DNA of 64,000 nt, taken from the NCBI GenBank assembly GCA_001692895.1, contig KV748193.1, positions 744,001 through 808,000 of the forward strand, given 5' to 3'. Below, piece by piece: positions 1 to 9,822 of the stretch. How positions within the stretch are numbered: the first letter of the stretch is position 1; each line of letters begins with the position of its first letter. The notes under the pieces were generated by a model, which saw nothing but the letters and a program-made list of their open reading frames with translations, did not search any database and had not been told where the DNA came from. Source of the stretch: Cenococcum geophilum 1.58 (taxonomy: Eukaryota; Ascomycota; Dothideomycetes; Gloniales; Gloniaceae). Both the position numbers and the translations under genes were made by a program.

Positions 1-505
1 AGCCTGACGGTGCTGTCGTCAGACACCGACGCGAGCAGCTGGCCGTCGTGAGAGAATGCGACAGAACTGGCCATGTTGCTGTGGCCTTCGAGCATCTGCA
101 CCTGCTCTCCCGTCGCTGGATTCCAGAGCCTGACAGTCCTGTCGTAAGATGACGACGCGAGCAGCTGGCTGTCGTGAGAGAATGCGACGGCTCTGACGGT
201 GCTGCTGTGGCCTTCGAGCATCTGCACCTGCTCTCCCGTCACCGGATTCCAGAGCCTGACAGTCCTATCGTCAGATGTCGACGCGAGCAGCTGGCCGTTG
301 TGAGAGAATGCGACGGCATTGACCGCGCCGGTGTGGCCTTTAAGCATCTGCACCTGCTCTCCCGTCACCGGATTCCAGAGCCTGATGGTCCTGTCGTCAG
401 ATGCCGACGCGAGCAGCTGGCCGTCGTGAGAGAATGCGACCGCATTAACTGCGCCGCTGTGGCCTTCGAGCTTCTGAAGCTCCAGGCTCCAGGCCGGCGG
501 TACTT
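1..505 (-). repeat. High-identity WD40 repeat array, exact 126-bp period
   Basis: Four WD40 units of 42 residues are visible. The shared block beginning agcctg recurs at 1, 127, 253 and 379, exactly 126 bp apart, with few differences between units. Each unit carries the LEGHS.AV..VAFSHD and SDD.T.RLWNP pattern. Near-identical, in-phase WD units are typical of fungal NWD genes whose repeats evolve by recombination (HET-D/E/R). The array continues past the left edge, so the unit count is unknown. Confidence 0.9.
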
Positions 506-3423
506 CCGGCAACCTGCGAATCCACTGTATGGGCCGCTCAAACTGGGCCCTTATGAAGCTTTTTATAGGTGCGAAAATGATGGCGGAAGAATACAGCTGA
601 AGCGGGGCAGTATCAATGATCCACCGATTCTGCAAGATGAAGCGCTTTGCATCAGACAAAAAGTAAGATATTTCGGTGTTTCCGTCTGCCTAATACACCG
701 TGTCAGTTTTAGTAAAGTAAATAATCCCAGCTTAAATGAACTTACAGCAATTATAGATTGAAGATCACCTATCATTGCAATGCTATCTGATATCCTCCCA
801 ATGAAGCTTAAGGCTTCAAGCCAGTGAAGGAAGTGTTTTTGAAGAAAAGCATGGACTGCATCCTGGTCCCCTAAGGGTCTTTTTGCTTCCACAAAATGGT
901 GAACCCAATAGCGACATGCGTATCAGACATCTGCTGGTAGGTACTTCTCTACTCTCTTACGGTCGATGTCGCCACGCGGCTTCCCGGGGAACTCCAGGTG
1001 ACAAATGTTTTCACCGAGGCGTTCAGACATCAATTCAAGGCATCTAGCCGCAATAACCTCATGCCTCTCCCTTTCATCGACCCAGAATGGGCTCTTCCCC
1101 TGCTTGTAAGGATCTAGAAGGAATTCGCGGAATGAGAGATGGAGGAGCCGTATCGGAGAGTCTGGATTTGAAGGAATGTTGAGAACAGAGTGAAGCGAAT
1201 CTAGTCTACAATCTATGGTCTCCTTAGCGATATTAAGAAGCCGCGCTAGAGAAGAAGTGCCTAGGGGCTCCGCGAGGACGACGATAGAGCCAATAACTGC
1301 TTGGAACTCTCGAACCAGATCCTCCTGCTCCGGATCGCTGAGATTAGCTAGTAAATGGTCCAAGACAGGGAGATAGGTTTTGTCAAGCTTGGAGGCTTGA
1401 CCACTAATCTGGTATTTCAGGACATCTGCCAATCTTCTCTTGGGACTCCATCGATGATCACCGACGAAACGACTCACGGTTGCCGCAAAGATGAAGAGTG
1501 GTACAGCCATTTCAGCTAAAGCTTGAATGCACTGGTCACTAGGCCAATCTTGCGGTAAAGATGAGTCTGGATGCAAGTCGTTATAGTTGTCTCTGATCTT
1601 CTTGAACTTGGCCTTGAGGAAAGATGATATGTCGCCTGCGATAGTAACTTTAGGTATGTCTTGGAGGATCACGTCTTGATGCGCGTGAGCTGACATTTTC
1701 TTGAAGCCAAGGCGAACCGGAAGCTCTGGTCTGCTCGTCAAAAAGATGCGTATGTGAATTGGCTGGAGTTGCTGTGTTTGGGACAGAAGATACAGGATGT
1801 TCCTTATGTCACCTTCTCGCTCGCATTCGTCCAGAGCATCAATGACAATTACCAATTTCAGCATTGTTACAGAAATCTGTCCGACTTCTGACAGTGGCTG
1901 GAAGATAAGATTCTGGAACTGTTCTTTCATCAGCCTTCCCGAGATACCAGGATCCGCATCGATTGCTTTTCTGACATAAGGAACCATTGCGGGGACCGTG
2001 CGCCCGAGTTGAACAGCAATGGTGGTGAAAAACCTCGAGGCATTACCGCGCTCACCCTCGCCTCGCTTAAAGAAGAAGCTGGCCCCTAATTGGCCAGCGT
2101 CGGCGAAACTTTGAGCGACGGTTCGAGAGATCGTTGACTTTCCCGTTCCAGCCATGCCGTTTAGCCAGAGGATACATTTGCTTTGCGGATCGTCAGCCCA
2201 GTCCCTGATTTGACGAAGGAGATCAATCCGCGTGTCGGGATGACATCTTGCATCAAGCTCGTCATCGTACGAATTGAAAGCGGCTCCGTTGACGGAAGGC
2301 AATCCCGCCAGGTCAATCCTGGTAGCAAGCATGTTTACTGATTCTTCGATGTCTCGAAGTTCTTCCAACTCCTTCAGCACCCTTTGAAGGTGCTCTTTTC
2401 GTTGGTTCGCTCCCCCTCGCTCTATAGCACTTAGAGTACGGTCGCAATTGCTAGCCTCGGTCTCAGCCCGTGCCGCAATCTTATCACACTCACTGTCAAA
2501 ATTGGAAACTTCGTCAGGTTTCCAGAAGGCATCAAAACCTCGAGAAAGAGAGGTCTTCTGGTAAATTTGGATTGCTCTTGCCAGGAACTGTAATATGATT
2601 GCATGAAGTTCGGTCAATGCTGTTTCGAAGTTGGTCCGCGATTGAGTTTCCGGAAGCTCGCGCAGATACTCCCAGTACGCTTTCAGTCGATTCATCATGT
2701 AAAGAGTGGTCTTGAGACCCGTTAAAAGAGCTGCCATTTGACGGCTTTCAGAAATTGTTGCCTACAAAACTATCAGAAGATGATAAACTAATTCACAATG
2801 CGGAAAGGAGTAGTCAAATATCTGCATACCTCAAGTAAAAGACGGATTCCAGCCCAGGGTAAGCCAGCGTGGATTGGGTCCGCATTTACAGCGATATCCC
2901 CCACCTGCTTGAATCTATCCAACCACAGCATGACCTTATCGGCCTCGTCCCATAACCTCATACTATGTTTCCCCCATGTGAAAGTCCACCTTTTGCTCTC
3001 GCAGACTTTCTGCTTTTCTTGTGCGGCGTTGAACGCTTCCTCAAGGGCAGAAGCAATGTCATCCGTTGAAGGCAAGAGGTACCCTTGTATTGTGACTCGT
3101 TCTCGCTCTTCGAGAAGCTGTAACGCCCGTCCCAAAAGATCCCGGCCGGGGTTGCTTGCTGGACATCCCTGGGCAGGTGACGTCGTTTGGCCTGTCGGCG
3201 ATAAGGGTCGAGCCCCGAGATCCGACTTTTCGCTTCGACATGATGAGGATCGTGTACCTGAAAGCCCAGACGACCTTAGCTTCGAGCGGATCGGGTTTGC
3301 GGCTTCGGGAGAGGCAGGTGGCGGATGGGACAGCTCTGCCGCAGTGCTTGAGTGCGAGAAGAATTTGCGCAGTCGCTGCAGTCGGCCGCGCTTTCCAGGC
3401 CGTGTAACTGAGTCTGTCGTCAT
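1..3423 (-). pseudogene. NACHT-WD40 NLR-like (HET-E type) gene, one in-frame stop, 3' end beyond window
   Basis: Fungal NLR (NWD) gene, a family of cytosolic signalling NTPases that includes the HET-D/HET-E incompatibility proteins. Exons as read: 3423-2830, 2761-746 and 689-1 (continuing). The introns are 68 bp (2829-2762, GTATGC...TAG) and 56 bp (745-690, GTAAGT...TAG), and both join in phase. Residues 1-90 are Ser/Pro-rich. About 95-198 matches the NACHT-associated N-terminal domain (LPWAGIRLLLE). The P-loop GMAGTGKS lies near residue 400 and Walker B LVIVIDALDECE near 500. The helical region follows, then WD40 repeats from about position 500 down to the edge. One TGA at 923-925 lies in otherwise conserved sequence (LPADV, stop, YACRYWVHH), which would end the protein at about 810 residues, before the WD repeats. 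A CGA to TGA change would explain it. No plausible intron removes it, so the gene is either a very young pseudogene, a shortened NLR or a sequencing error. The start at 3423 is the first Met of the open frame. Confidence 0.88.
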
Positions 3424-4056
3424 CGCATTATCTGACAGACTAACCGAGGACGGATGGTTAATGTGTTAGTGGATCTCGTCTGATACTGCTCCGGTTGATG
3501 CCTAACTACAGCAATGTGCACAATGTAGCAGAGTGACGTGACGGCTGCCTCCGATCTGCGCCGCGTGAAATGATGAGTTGGGCCCTACGTCCTCAGGAAT
3601 GAACAAGCCGCTTCGCTGCACTGCTGGCCTTGAGCTCGGCATTAGGTGTTGACTATAATGGCTCGAGCCCCATTGGACTACGCCTTAACAGTCTTTGACA
3701 AGAAGACTAAACCAGATACCTAGATCAAAAGCCAAGAGATGCAGGAAGACTGTGCGCTGAGAATTTCTCAAATGCAAAAGGCGGAAGTTGATGTGGTAAC
3801 AACCCGGAAAAACGATTTGACAGAGCTCTTAAAAGCTGAATCCCAGTTCCAGCCCTGTTTGATTGCCGCCTGCAGGCTCTCGCTCGTAGCTAGTAGCAAA
3901 ATTCTTAATATCTTCATAATTCGCCAGAAGAAATATTCCCTGCTCAGCCACAACTCCATCTTTCCAAAGCCATAATACAAAGTCCACGATCGTTCATCAT
4001 CATCATTCATCATCCACCAGCACCAGCAAATGCAATCGCATATCTTACCACCACCT
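3424..4056. other. Intergenic: NLR upstream region and hydrolase downstream region
   Basis: No coding region is supported here. The right side of this gap is the 3' flank of the minus-strand hydrolase and the left side is the likely promoter of the minus-strand NLR gene. A CAT/CAC-rich stretch lies near 3990-4025. Composition is ordinary and shows no RIP-like skew. Confidence 0.6.
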
Positions 4057-5690
4057 TTACTTATCAATCGTGACCTTCACAGTCCCAAAGCCCTCCAGCC
4101 TTGCCTTCAAAGGCGCTTCTTCCCCTTCCAAAGCCCACCCCACCACTTCCTCCAGCACTTCAGCCGAATCCTTCTCAATCGGCAGCCAATGCCCCGCCTC
4201 ACCCAGCACGACAACCTGACTTCCCTTGGTCAAATAATCCGAAATATCCTCCAAGGTAAGTTTCGGCTCGAACGCCGGGTCCTTTTTCCCGTACACGACC
4301 GTCGCACGGGCCTTGAGCGCGCCGGGCGGGCCATCCTCAAAGAGTCCCGCGCCGCTGCTCGAGCGGCGGGACCGCGGACTGCCCCGATCAAGCTCGCTGA
4401 GCCGCACGATGGTCTCGAGAGACTTCTCCCACTGGCCCAGCAAGAGGCCTTCGCGGTAAATGCGAATCTTTTCCGGCCAGCCGCCCGTCGGAGCACGGCG
4501 TTTGACCGACTCGGGGTAGTCCTCTTTGGTGTCCGACGCGCCAAATTGAGCGGGTCCGGGCCCGATGGAAGCTGTCATCGCTTCTGCGGCCTCTGTGGGG
4601 CCTAGCAGTAAAGGCTTGCCACTGGGCTCTGCATTCCCCGTTGCGACTCTGTGCATAATCCTTAATAGCCACATATTGCCCATCGCACCACAAAAGTTTG
4701 AGAGAGGACTGGGCAGGTTGAACGCGAAGACGTAGCCAGATTTTGAGGCCTGCTTGAGGACAGGAGTGATGTTCTTGAGCGCGCTTTTGAGCAGGCGCAC
4801 GGAGAAAGGGCGCTGGGTCCAGGTGTGCAACATCTTAGAGGAAGAGGCAAAGTGGGCTTTGATTGTGGCGTAGGTTTGCTGTGGCTGTAGGATAATGTTA
4901 GCCTAGGAATAAATAATAGTGGATTTCTCCCATACATAAACAGCGCAGCTGATAATGAAGCGGTCGGCCAGTTGAGGAGCCTCGGACGCAAGCCTGTATC
5001 CTATGATGGAACCCCAGTCGTGGCTTACGACGAACACTTTGCCCGCTTCTTCCACTTGGCTTGCGATATATTCCTCCCTCATACCCAGTATAAATGCTGT
5101 CATAGTCTCCAGGACAGCATTTGCCCCGTAATTTGGTAGCCCATCACTGCCACCATATCCAGGGAGATCTACAGCAACGAGAACGGAGTTTTGGGAAAGT
5201 CGCGATGATGTCAGAAGGCCTTGCCAGAGGATCCAGCTATCCGGGAACCCTGAGGCATGTTAGCTAGATGTTGGATATTTATGGGGATCAGCCTAACCAT
5301 GGATGAATACTGTGAGATTCTTTGAGCTATTTGTCCCGAGCTTCTCGACATAGTGGAGCTTGCGACCGTCTTCTAAGCTGAAGAATTTGTGCTTGAGCCC
5401 CAAAGGCGATTGTGAGAGATCCCAGAACTTCTGCTGAGCTGCACGGAGCTTTTTTCAGCTTGAATCTGATGAGGGTGAGTATTCAGCTTACCGATTGCGA
5501 GCTCTTTCTTCTCCTTTTCCGTGGGTCTTCGGAAGATCGATCCATCAAGGACAGCAAAAGCTGTGAAGAGAGCAAGGACTAGCGTGCCGTAGAGCAAGCT
5601 AAACACTCGCCAGATGATTCTGGAGATCATGGCGGTAGCTTTGCGGATGGTGCAATGTCTAAGGTTGAGCAAACTCTTGTACGAAGTCAT
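4057..5690 (-). CDS. Membrane-anchored alpha/beta hydrolase, epoxide-hydrolase type
   Basis: Alpha/beta-hydrolase fold enzyme of the kind that opens epoxides or similar substrates; the true substrate is unknown. Four exons are read as 5690-5492, 5438-5298, 5249-4936 and 4884-4057, with introns of 53, 48 and 51 bp. The last two introns contain CTAAC branch-like sites and all join in phase to give 493 residues. A hydrophobic segment at residues 26-48 suggests an N-terminal membrane anchor. The oxyanion-hole motif HGFP is near residue 113. The nucleophile motif SHDWGS places Asp at about 191, an acidic Asp lies in GKKDPAF (about 420), and the catalytic His is in GHWLPIEK (about 450), giving the D-D-H triad usual for epoxide hydrolases. 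The start at Met 5690 is the first of the frame; Met21 is an alternative. It appears intact and lies next to, and in the same direction as, the NLR gene. A haloalkane dehalogenase or fluoroacetate dehalogenase-like activity cannot be ruled out. Confidence 0.88.
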
Positions 5691-6195
5691 GGAGGGGTTT
5701 GACTTCGTATCTCGTATAACTGCGCCCGGGATAGGAAAAAGTTTCGATGAATGTGAGAAGGCCCAGAAAACTGAGGATGTACGATATAAGGCATCCAGCC
5801 GCAGTCACGGGAAGACATGATGGGCAGTCTCGAGAGGGTAGCTGCAAGGTGGTTGGGATGCGGGCACATGGACATGTCCATCTCTTCGATCATTGCTTCA
5901 AAGAGACACCGTTTCACCAACTATCGGCACCCTGAAACAGATCATCGTATTATATACCGAAATACTCCCGGAGTTAGCTCCGGATAAATTTTGGGTATTC
6001 GTGGAACGCTTTATCCCATAAGCTGCGAGATTGAGGCCACTTTTAACCGAGCCAATTAGATCCTTCCAAATCGTCTTCCTTATTTCCACAAAGCTTTAGA
6101 TTAATCGCAACTTTAAAGCTTAATGTCGCCCGAATAATGTATATATAATTTAGACAAAATCCACATTATCGGAAACACGATCGCGGCCTATAGTA
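5691..6195. other. Intergenic region upstream of the hydrolase; composition changes near 6.1 kb
   Basis: Only short overlapping open frames that match nothing recognisable. It probably holds the hydrolase promoter on the minus strand. From about 6100 onward the sequence becomes much richer in A and T, and TpA begins to dominate. A short palindrome-like ggagttagctcc lies near 5970. Confidence 0.5.
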
Positions 6196-6747
6196 CAGTC
6201 AAACCCCCTTAATACGATATGTGGTATATAACGATATCCCCTACATTACGATCTACACTCCTTAATCAAGCCTTTTTTGGTGTAATATTACGATAATCTG
6301 ACTTTTGACGATATCGTTAAGGTGGCTCCACCAAAACCGTTGTAACTAGATAAGATTCCGTATGGGAGGAGCTGTCACGGAAGTGGGCACGAGCTGGAAT
6401 ACAATGTACTAAACGGGGTAGTAATTGAAGAAGGCTACGTACGCGTAACTATGCGTGGTTGATACAGACATTTGGATAAGGAAACAGAACAGGTCAGGCC
6501 AACTTGGTCAAAGAAATAGGGATGGTCGTGGGACGTGCGTAGGTGTCACGGGACGAACGTGCGCGGGTGACTCCCGTGACAGGAGCCCTATTTAGCCCGT
6601 ACAGTAGGTGTCTTATACCCTTTTGGGGTAGTTGGCCTCCTTTTTCCTGTTTATTAACGCATCACGTGACTATTTAGTATAACAATACCATTGGTATTAC
6701 GATATGCTCGGCTGCAAAAACGGTATCGTATTAAAGAGGTTTTACTG
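6196..6747. mobile_element. Fot1/pogo-type (Tc1/mariner) MITE, 552 bp
   Basis: Terminal inverted repeats of about 24 bp: the left end reads CAGTCAAACCCCCTTAAT, and the right end, read on the other strand, CAGTAAAACCTCTTTAAT; both continue into ACGATA. The element is flanked by TA at 6194-6195 and 6748-6749, the target duplication expected of Tc1/mariner-pogo elements. No transposase frame is present, so it is non-autonomous. Further ACGATA-type motifs occur just inside both ends. Confidence 0.85.
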
Positions 6748-7051
6748 TAGTTGTATTTTAGTTGGGCTGATTGTCAATATTTTAGTGTTCGCGCACGGGC
6801 CTCATTTCGAAGTGGCCTCCACCAGCTTATCCCTTCGCCCGTCGAGTTGTGTCCGACGTTATCGATAAGATTTTAGCCAATAAGGAACCCTAGATTGACG
6901 AACTTTTGGGATAGCTTGACTTTAATTTATACGGCTTGTCGAAGGATGTATACCAGCGGATTGATTCTTCTGCTACTTAAGTCTTGTTTAGAGTCCTTCC
7001 GGATTAAGATATATAGCTGCGCTAACTAATTCGACCCCTCCATTCCTAGAA
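6748..7051. other. Spacer between the MITE and the first Helitron, no gene seen
   Basis: About 300 bp of moderately AT-rich DNA without a convincing reading frame or repeat. It is the old target DNA into which the repeat block was built. Confidence 0.5.
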
Positions 7052-7061
7052 AACATGCGGA

Positions 7062-7079
7062 ACGTTAATCCCTTAACGT
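7062..7079 (-). other. Helitron 3'-terminal hairpin, copy 1
   Basis: ACGTTA and TAACGT form a 6-bp stem with a 6-nt loop, 10 nt inside the end of the shared sequence. The same hairpin is present at 54611-54628 in copy 2, so it is a conserved part of the element. A hairpin close to the 3' end is the transposition terminator of Helitrons. Confidence 0.7.
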
Positions 7080-7240
7080 AAATTTTGACCCGAGTTTATA
7101 AGTAATAAGCCAATTAATTTTAGAGCTTTATTATATAGACTTTAATTAATATATATAGAGATAAGGTTTTCCAGGGGGAGACCCCCTAGGACCCCCCTAT
7201 ATAGAGCTTTTACTTAATTTAGAAGTAGTAGTAAGATTAA

Positions 7241-7290
7241 GGCGCCTTAGTCACTGCTAGGTAAGGATCTACTATAGTGACTAAGGCGCC
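7241..7290. repeat. Perfect 15-bp stem hairpin inside Helitron copy 1
   Basis: ggcgccttagtcact at 7241-7255 is repeated in inverted form at 7276-7290 with a 20-nt loop. The counterpart in Helitron copy 2 is at 54400-54449, where one arm holds ambiguous bases. Confidence 0.85.
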
Positions 7291-7946
7291 CTACTTAAGC
7301 TGGGCTTAAGGATTATATTAGTTACGAATCTAGTATATATTTAAACTATAGAGCTTTAATATAGAGCCCTTTACGTAGGATCTAATATAGTAGATTATAA
7401 TTCTAATTTAAAGCTTTATATATTAAATATTTTTAATACCTAATAACTAAATCGCTATATAGCTGGAATTAAAGTAAGTCTATTACCCTAACTTAATTAA
7501 ATACGCGTATAGGAAGAGATATAAGTGTATATAGAGACGTTTAATATAATTAAGTAACCATATTATTGCTTACCTAGATTAGACGTATAATAACGCAATA
7601 GCTTAGTAATAACGTAATAGCTTAGCGCCGAGTAATAGGAGGGGGGAAGAGAGGGAGGAGATTGGAGGTAGCTTGGCCACTGCAAGAAGGTTATAATATT
7701 AGTATAGTATTAAACTTTAAAAATCGTATCCCGGGAGCTTAATTAACGACCCCTATATAAAATATTAACAATGTTTAATTATAGAGCTTTAAACTGGTAG
7801 ATTTTTTAGGAATACCTATTATAAGTAGCTCTAAGTATAAAATCTAGAATATTTAGTAGTGGTATAAGTATAGGATGGGGGTATATATTTGCGTTCCTAA
7901 ATGTTATTATATAACGTAATTTTTAGGTAATAAAAACCGCCGTTAA

Positions 7947-8945
7947 CGTTGCTTAACTAATACCTACTAAAGGTTCCTCCATCCTTTCTATCTCCTCCTT
8001 TACCCGTCTCCTCGTCTAATGCTATCTATATTACTATATTAACTAATAAATCCCTTAATAGAGACTAGGGAGGGGTATTAGAGCGCCTCTAGCTCTTATA
8101 AGGAAGAAGAAAGAAGAAGAGAGGAAGGTATAAAAGAGGGAGTATTTATAAACGGGAGGAGGCCTACGAATAAGAGATTAGGCAGCTATAATATAGATAT
8201 TAATATTGCTTAACTAACACCTACTAGACGCCCCTCCGTCCTTCCTATCTCCTCTTTTACTTATCTCTTTATTAGATACTATCTATATCGCCACATTAAC
8301 TAATAAATCCCTTAGTGGGGACTAGGGAGGAGTATTAGAGCACCTTTAGCTCTTATAAGGAAAAAGAAAGAAGAAGAGAGGAAGGTATAGAGGAGGGAGT
8401 ATTTATAAATGGGAGGAGGCCTATAAATAGGAGATTAGGTAGCTATAATATAGATATTAACGTTGCTTAACTAACACCTACTAGATACCCCTCCGTCCTT
8501 TCTATCTCCTCTTTTACCTATCTCCTTATTAGATGCTATTTATATTGCTATATTAACTAATAGATCCCTTAATAGGGACTAGGGAGAAGTATTAGAGCAC
8601 CTCTAGCTCTTATAAGGAAGAAGAAAAGAAGAAAGGAAGATATAAAGGAGGGAATATTTATAGACGGGAGGAGGCCTACGAGTATAGGAGATTAGGCAGC
8701 TATAATATAGCCAGTAACGTTGCTTAACTAATATATACTAAAGGCTCCTCCATCCTTTCTATCCTCTCTCGCCCGTCTTATCGTCTAATACTATTTATAT
8801 TGCTATATCGACTAATAGATCCCTTAGTAGGGACTAGGAAGGAGTATTAGAGCACCTTTAGCTCTTATAAGGAAGAAGAAAAGAGAGGAAGGTATAGAGG
8901 AGGGAGTATTTATAGATAGGAGGAGGCCCTATAAGTATATAATTT
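7947..8945. repeat. Tandem array, 257-bp unit, about four copies, in Helitron copy 1
   Basis: The block beginning cgttgcttaacta recurs at 7947, 8204, 8461 and 8718, exactly 257 bp apart. Each unit contains a purine-rich stretch (gaagaagaaagaagaagag), a TATAAATA-like block and a gcttaacta block. Units differ by scattered C/T and A/G changes. It lies downstream of the helicase coding region (on the minus strand) and has about three matching units in Helitron copy 2. Confidence 0.88.
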
Positions 8946-9007
8946 GGTAAGTACTAATAGTATAAGATTCTTATATAAGATAGGCTTAATTACTTACTAA
9001 AATATAG

Positions 9008-9051
9008 GGTGTCTCTGTTACTGCAGTGACTACTATAGTGGTAGAGACGCC
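9008..9051. repeat. Imperfect hairpin downstream of the helicase in Helitron copy 1
   Basis: ggtgtctctgttact and agtggtagagacgcc pair over about 15 positions with three mismatches, around a CAGTGAC core. The counterpart in copy 2 is near 52902-52952. It resembles the 7241-7290 hairpin in shared ACTATAGTG sequence. Confidence 0.65.
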
Positions 9052-9822
9052 TTAAATATTTAATGTAACTAACTACTAAGGCTATTAATAAGTGAAAGGT
9101 AGGCTACCGATATAGTGCGAACGATATAGTTGTTAATATTATTTATAGCCTATTTCTACTTCTAGTATACGCGTAAATCGTCCTTATATTTAGCGTAGAG
9201 CTAGTTATAGGTAGTAAGCTAGTTTAGGTCTAGCTTTGCTATTAATATAGCCGTAGGTAGTATATTACTTAGTATAAGCCAACTTAATAATTCTGGCTTT
9301 AGAAGATTATCTTTCTTCTTAAATAGGTCGATATACTGCTATACCTTATTAGTTTTAGCTATGTCTTAGATAATAAAAAACTATTAAATCTAATTGGATA
9401 GCTTGTTAAGGATAAGGATAATTTTTAATTTAATAGAGGTTGTTATTTTTAGAATTTAATAGGTTAGGAAGGGTCTAGGTTAGGGTTTAACTAGCGTCTT
9501 AGTAGAACCTTATTTAGATATTTTAAACTTTTAATTTAATTTGTTAGTTTAGATTACTAAAATATAAAATTTTATCACGAGGAGCGCGATTAATAACCCC
9601 TACTAATAGCTTTAACTACGTCTAATTTTTAATTTATAAATCGGCAGATTTATAGGTAATAGTTATTATAAGTAGCTCTAGGTGTAGTATATATAAAATC
9701 TTAACTATAGTATAGAGAAGTTATAGCTGCTAATATACGGTCTTAAGTATTCTTAAGGGTTACGTAACTTCTTATATAAGCGATATTTCCGCCCTTTAAA
9801 AAAATTAAAAAATTCTAAAAAT

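Noticed and set aside
174-761. Plus-strand 195-codon frame across the WD40 array
   Set aside because: Shadow of the minus-strand WD40 repeats; its sequence only mirrors the 126-bp repeat.
2798-3469. Plus-strand 223-codon frame
   Set aside because: Antisense of exon 1 of the NLR gene, which matches a known domain and splices in phase.
4030-4605. Plus-strand 191-codon frame
   Set aside because: Antisense of the hydrolase last exon, which contains the catalytic Asp and His.
7947-8945. CRISPR-like array
   Set aside because: Units are 257 bp long without spacer structure, lie inside a fungal transposon, and show no cas context.
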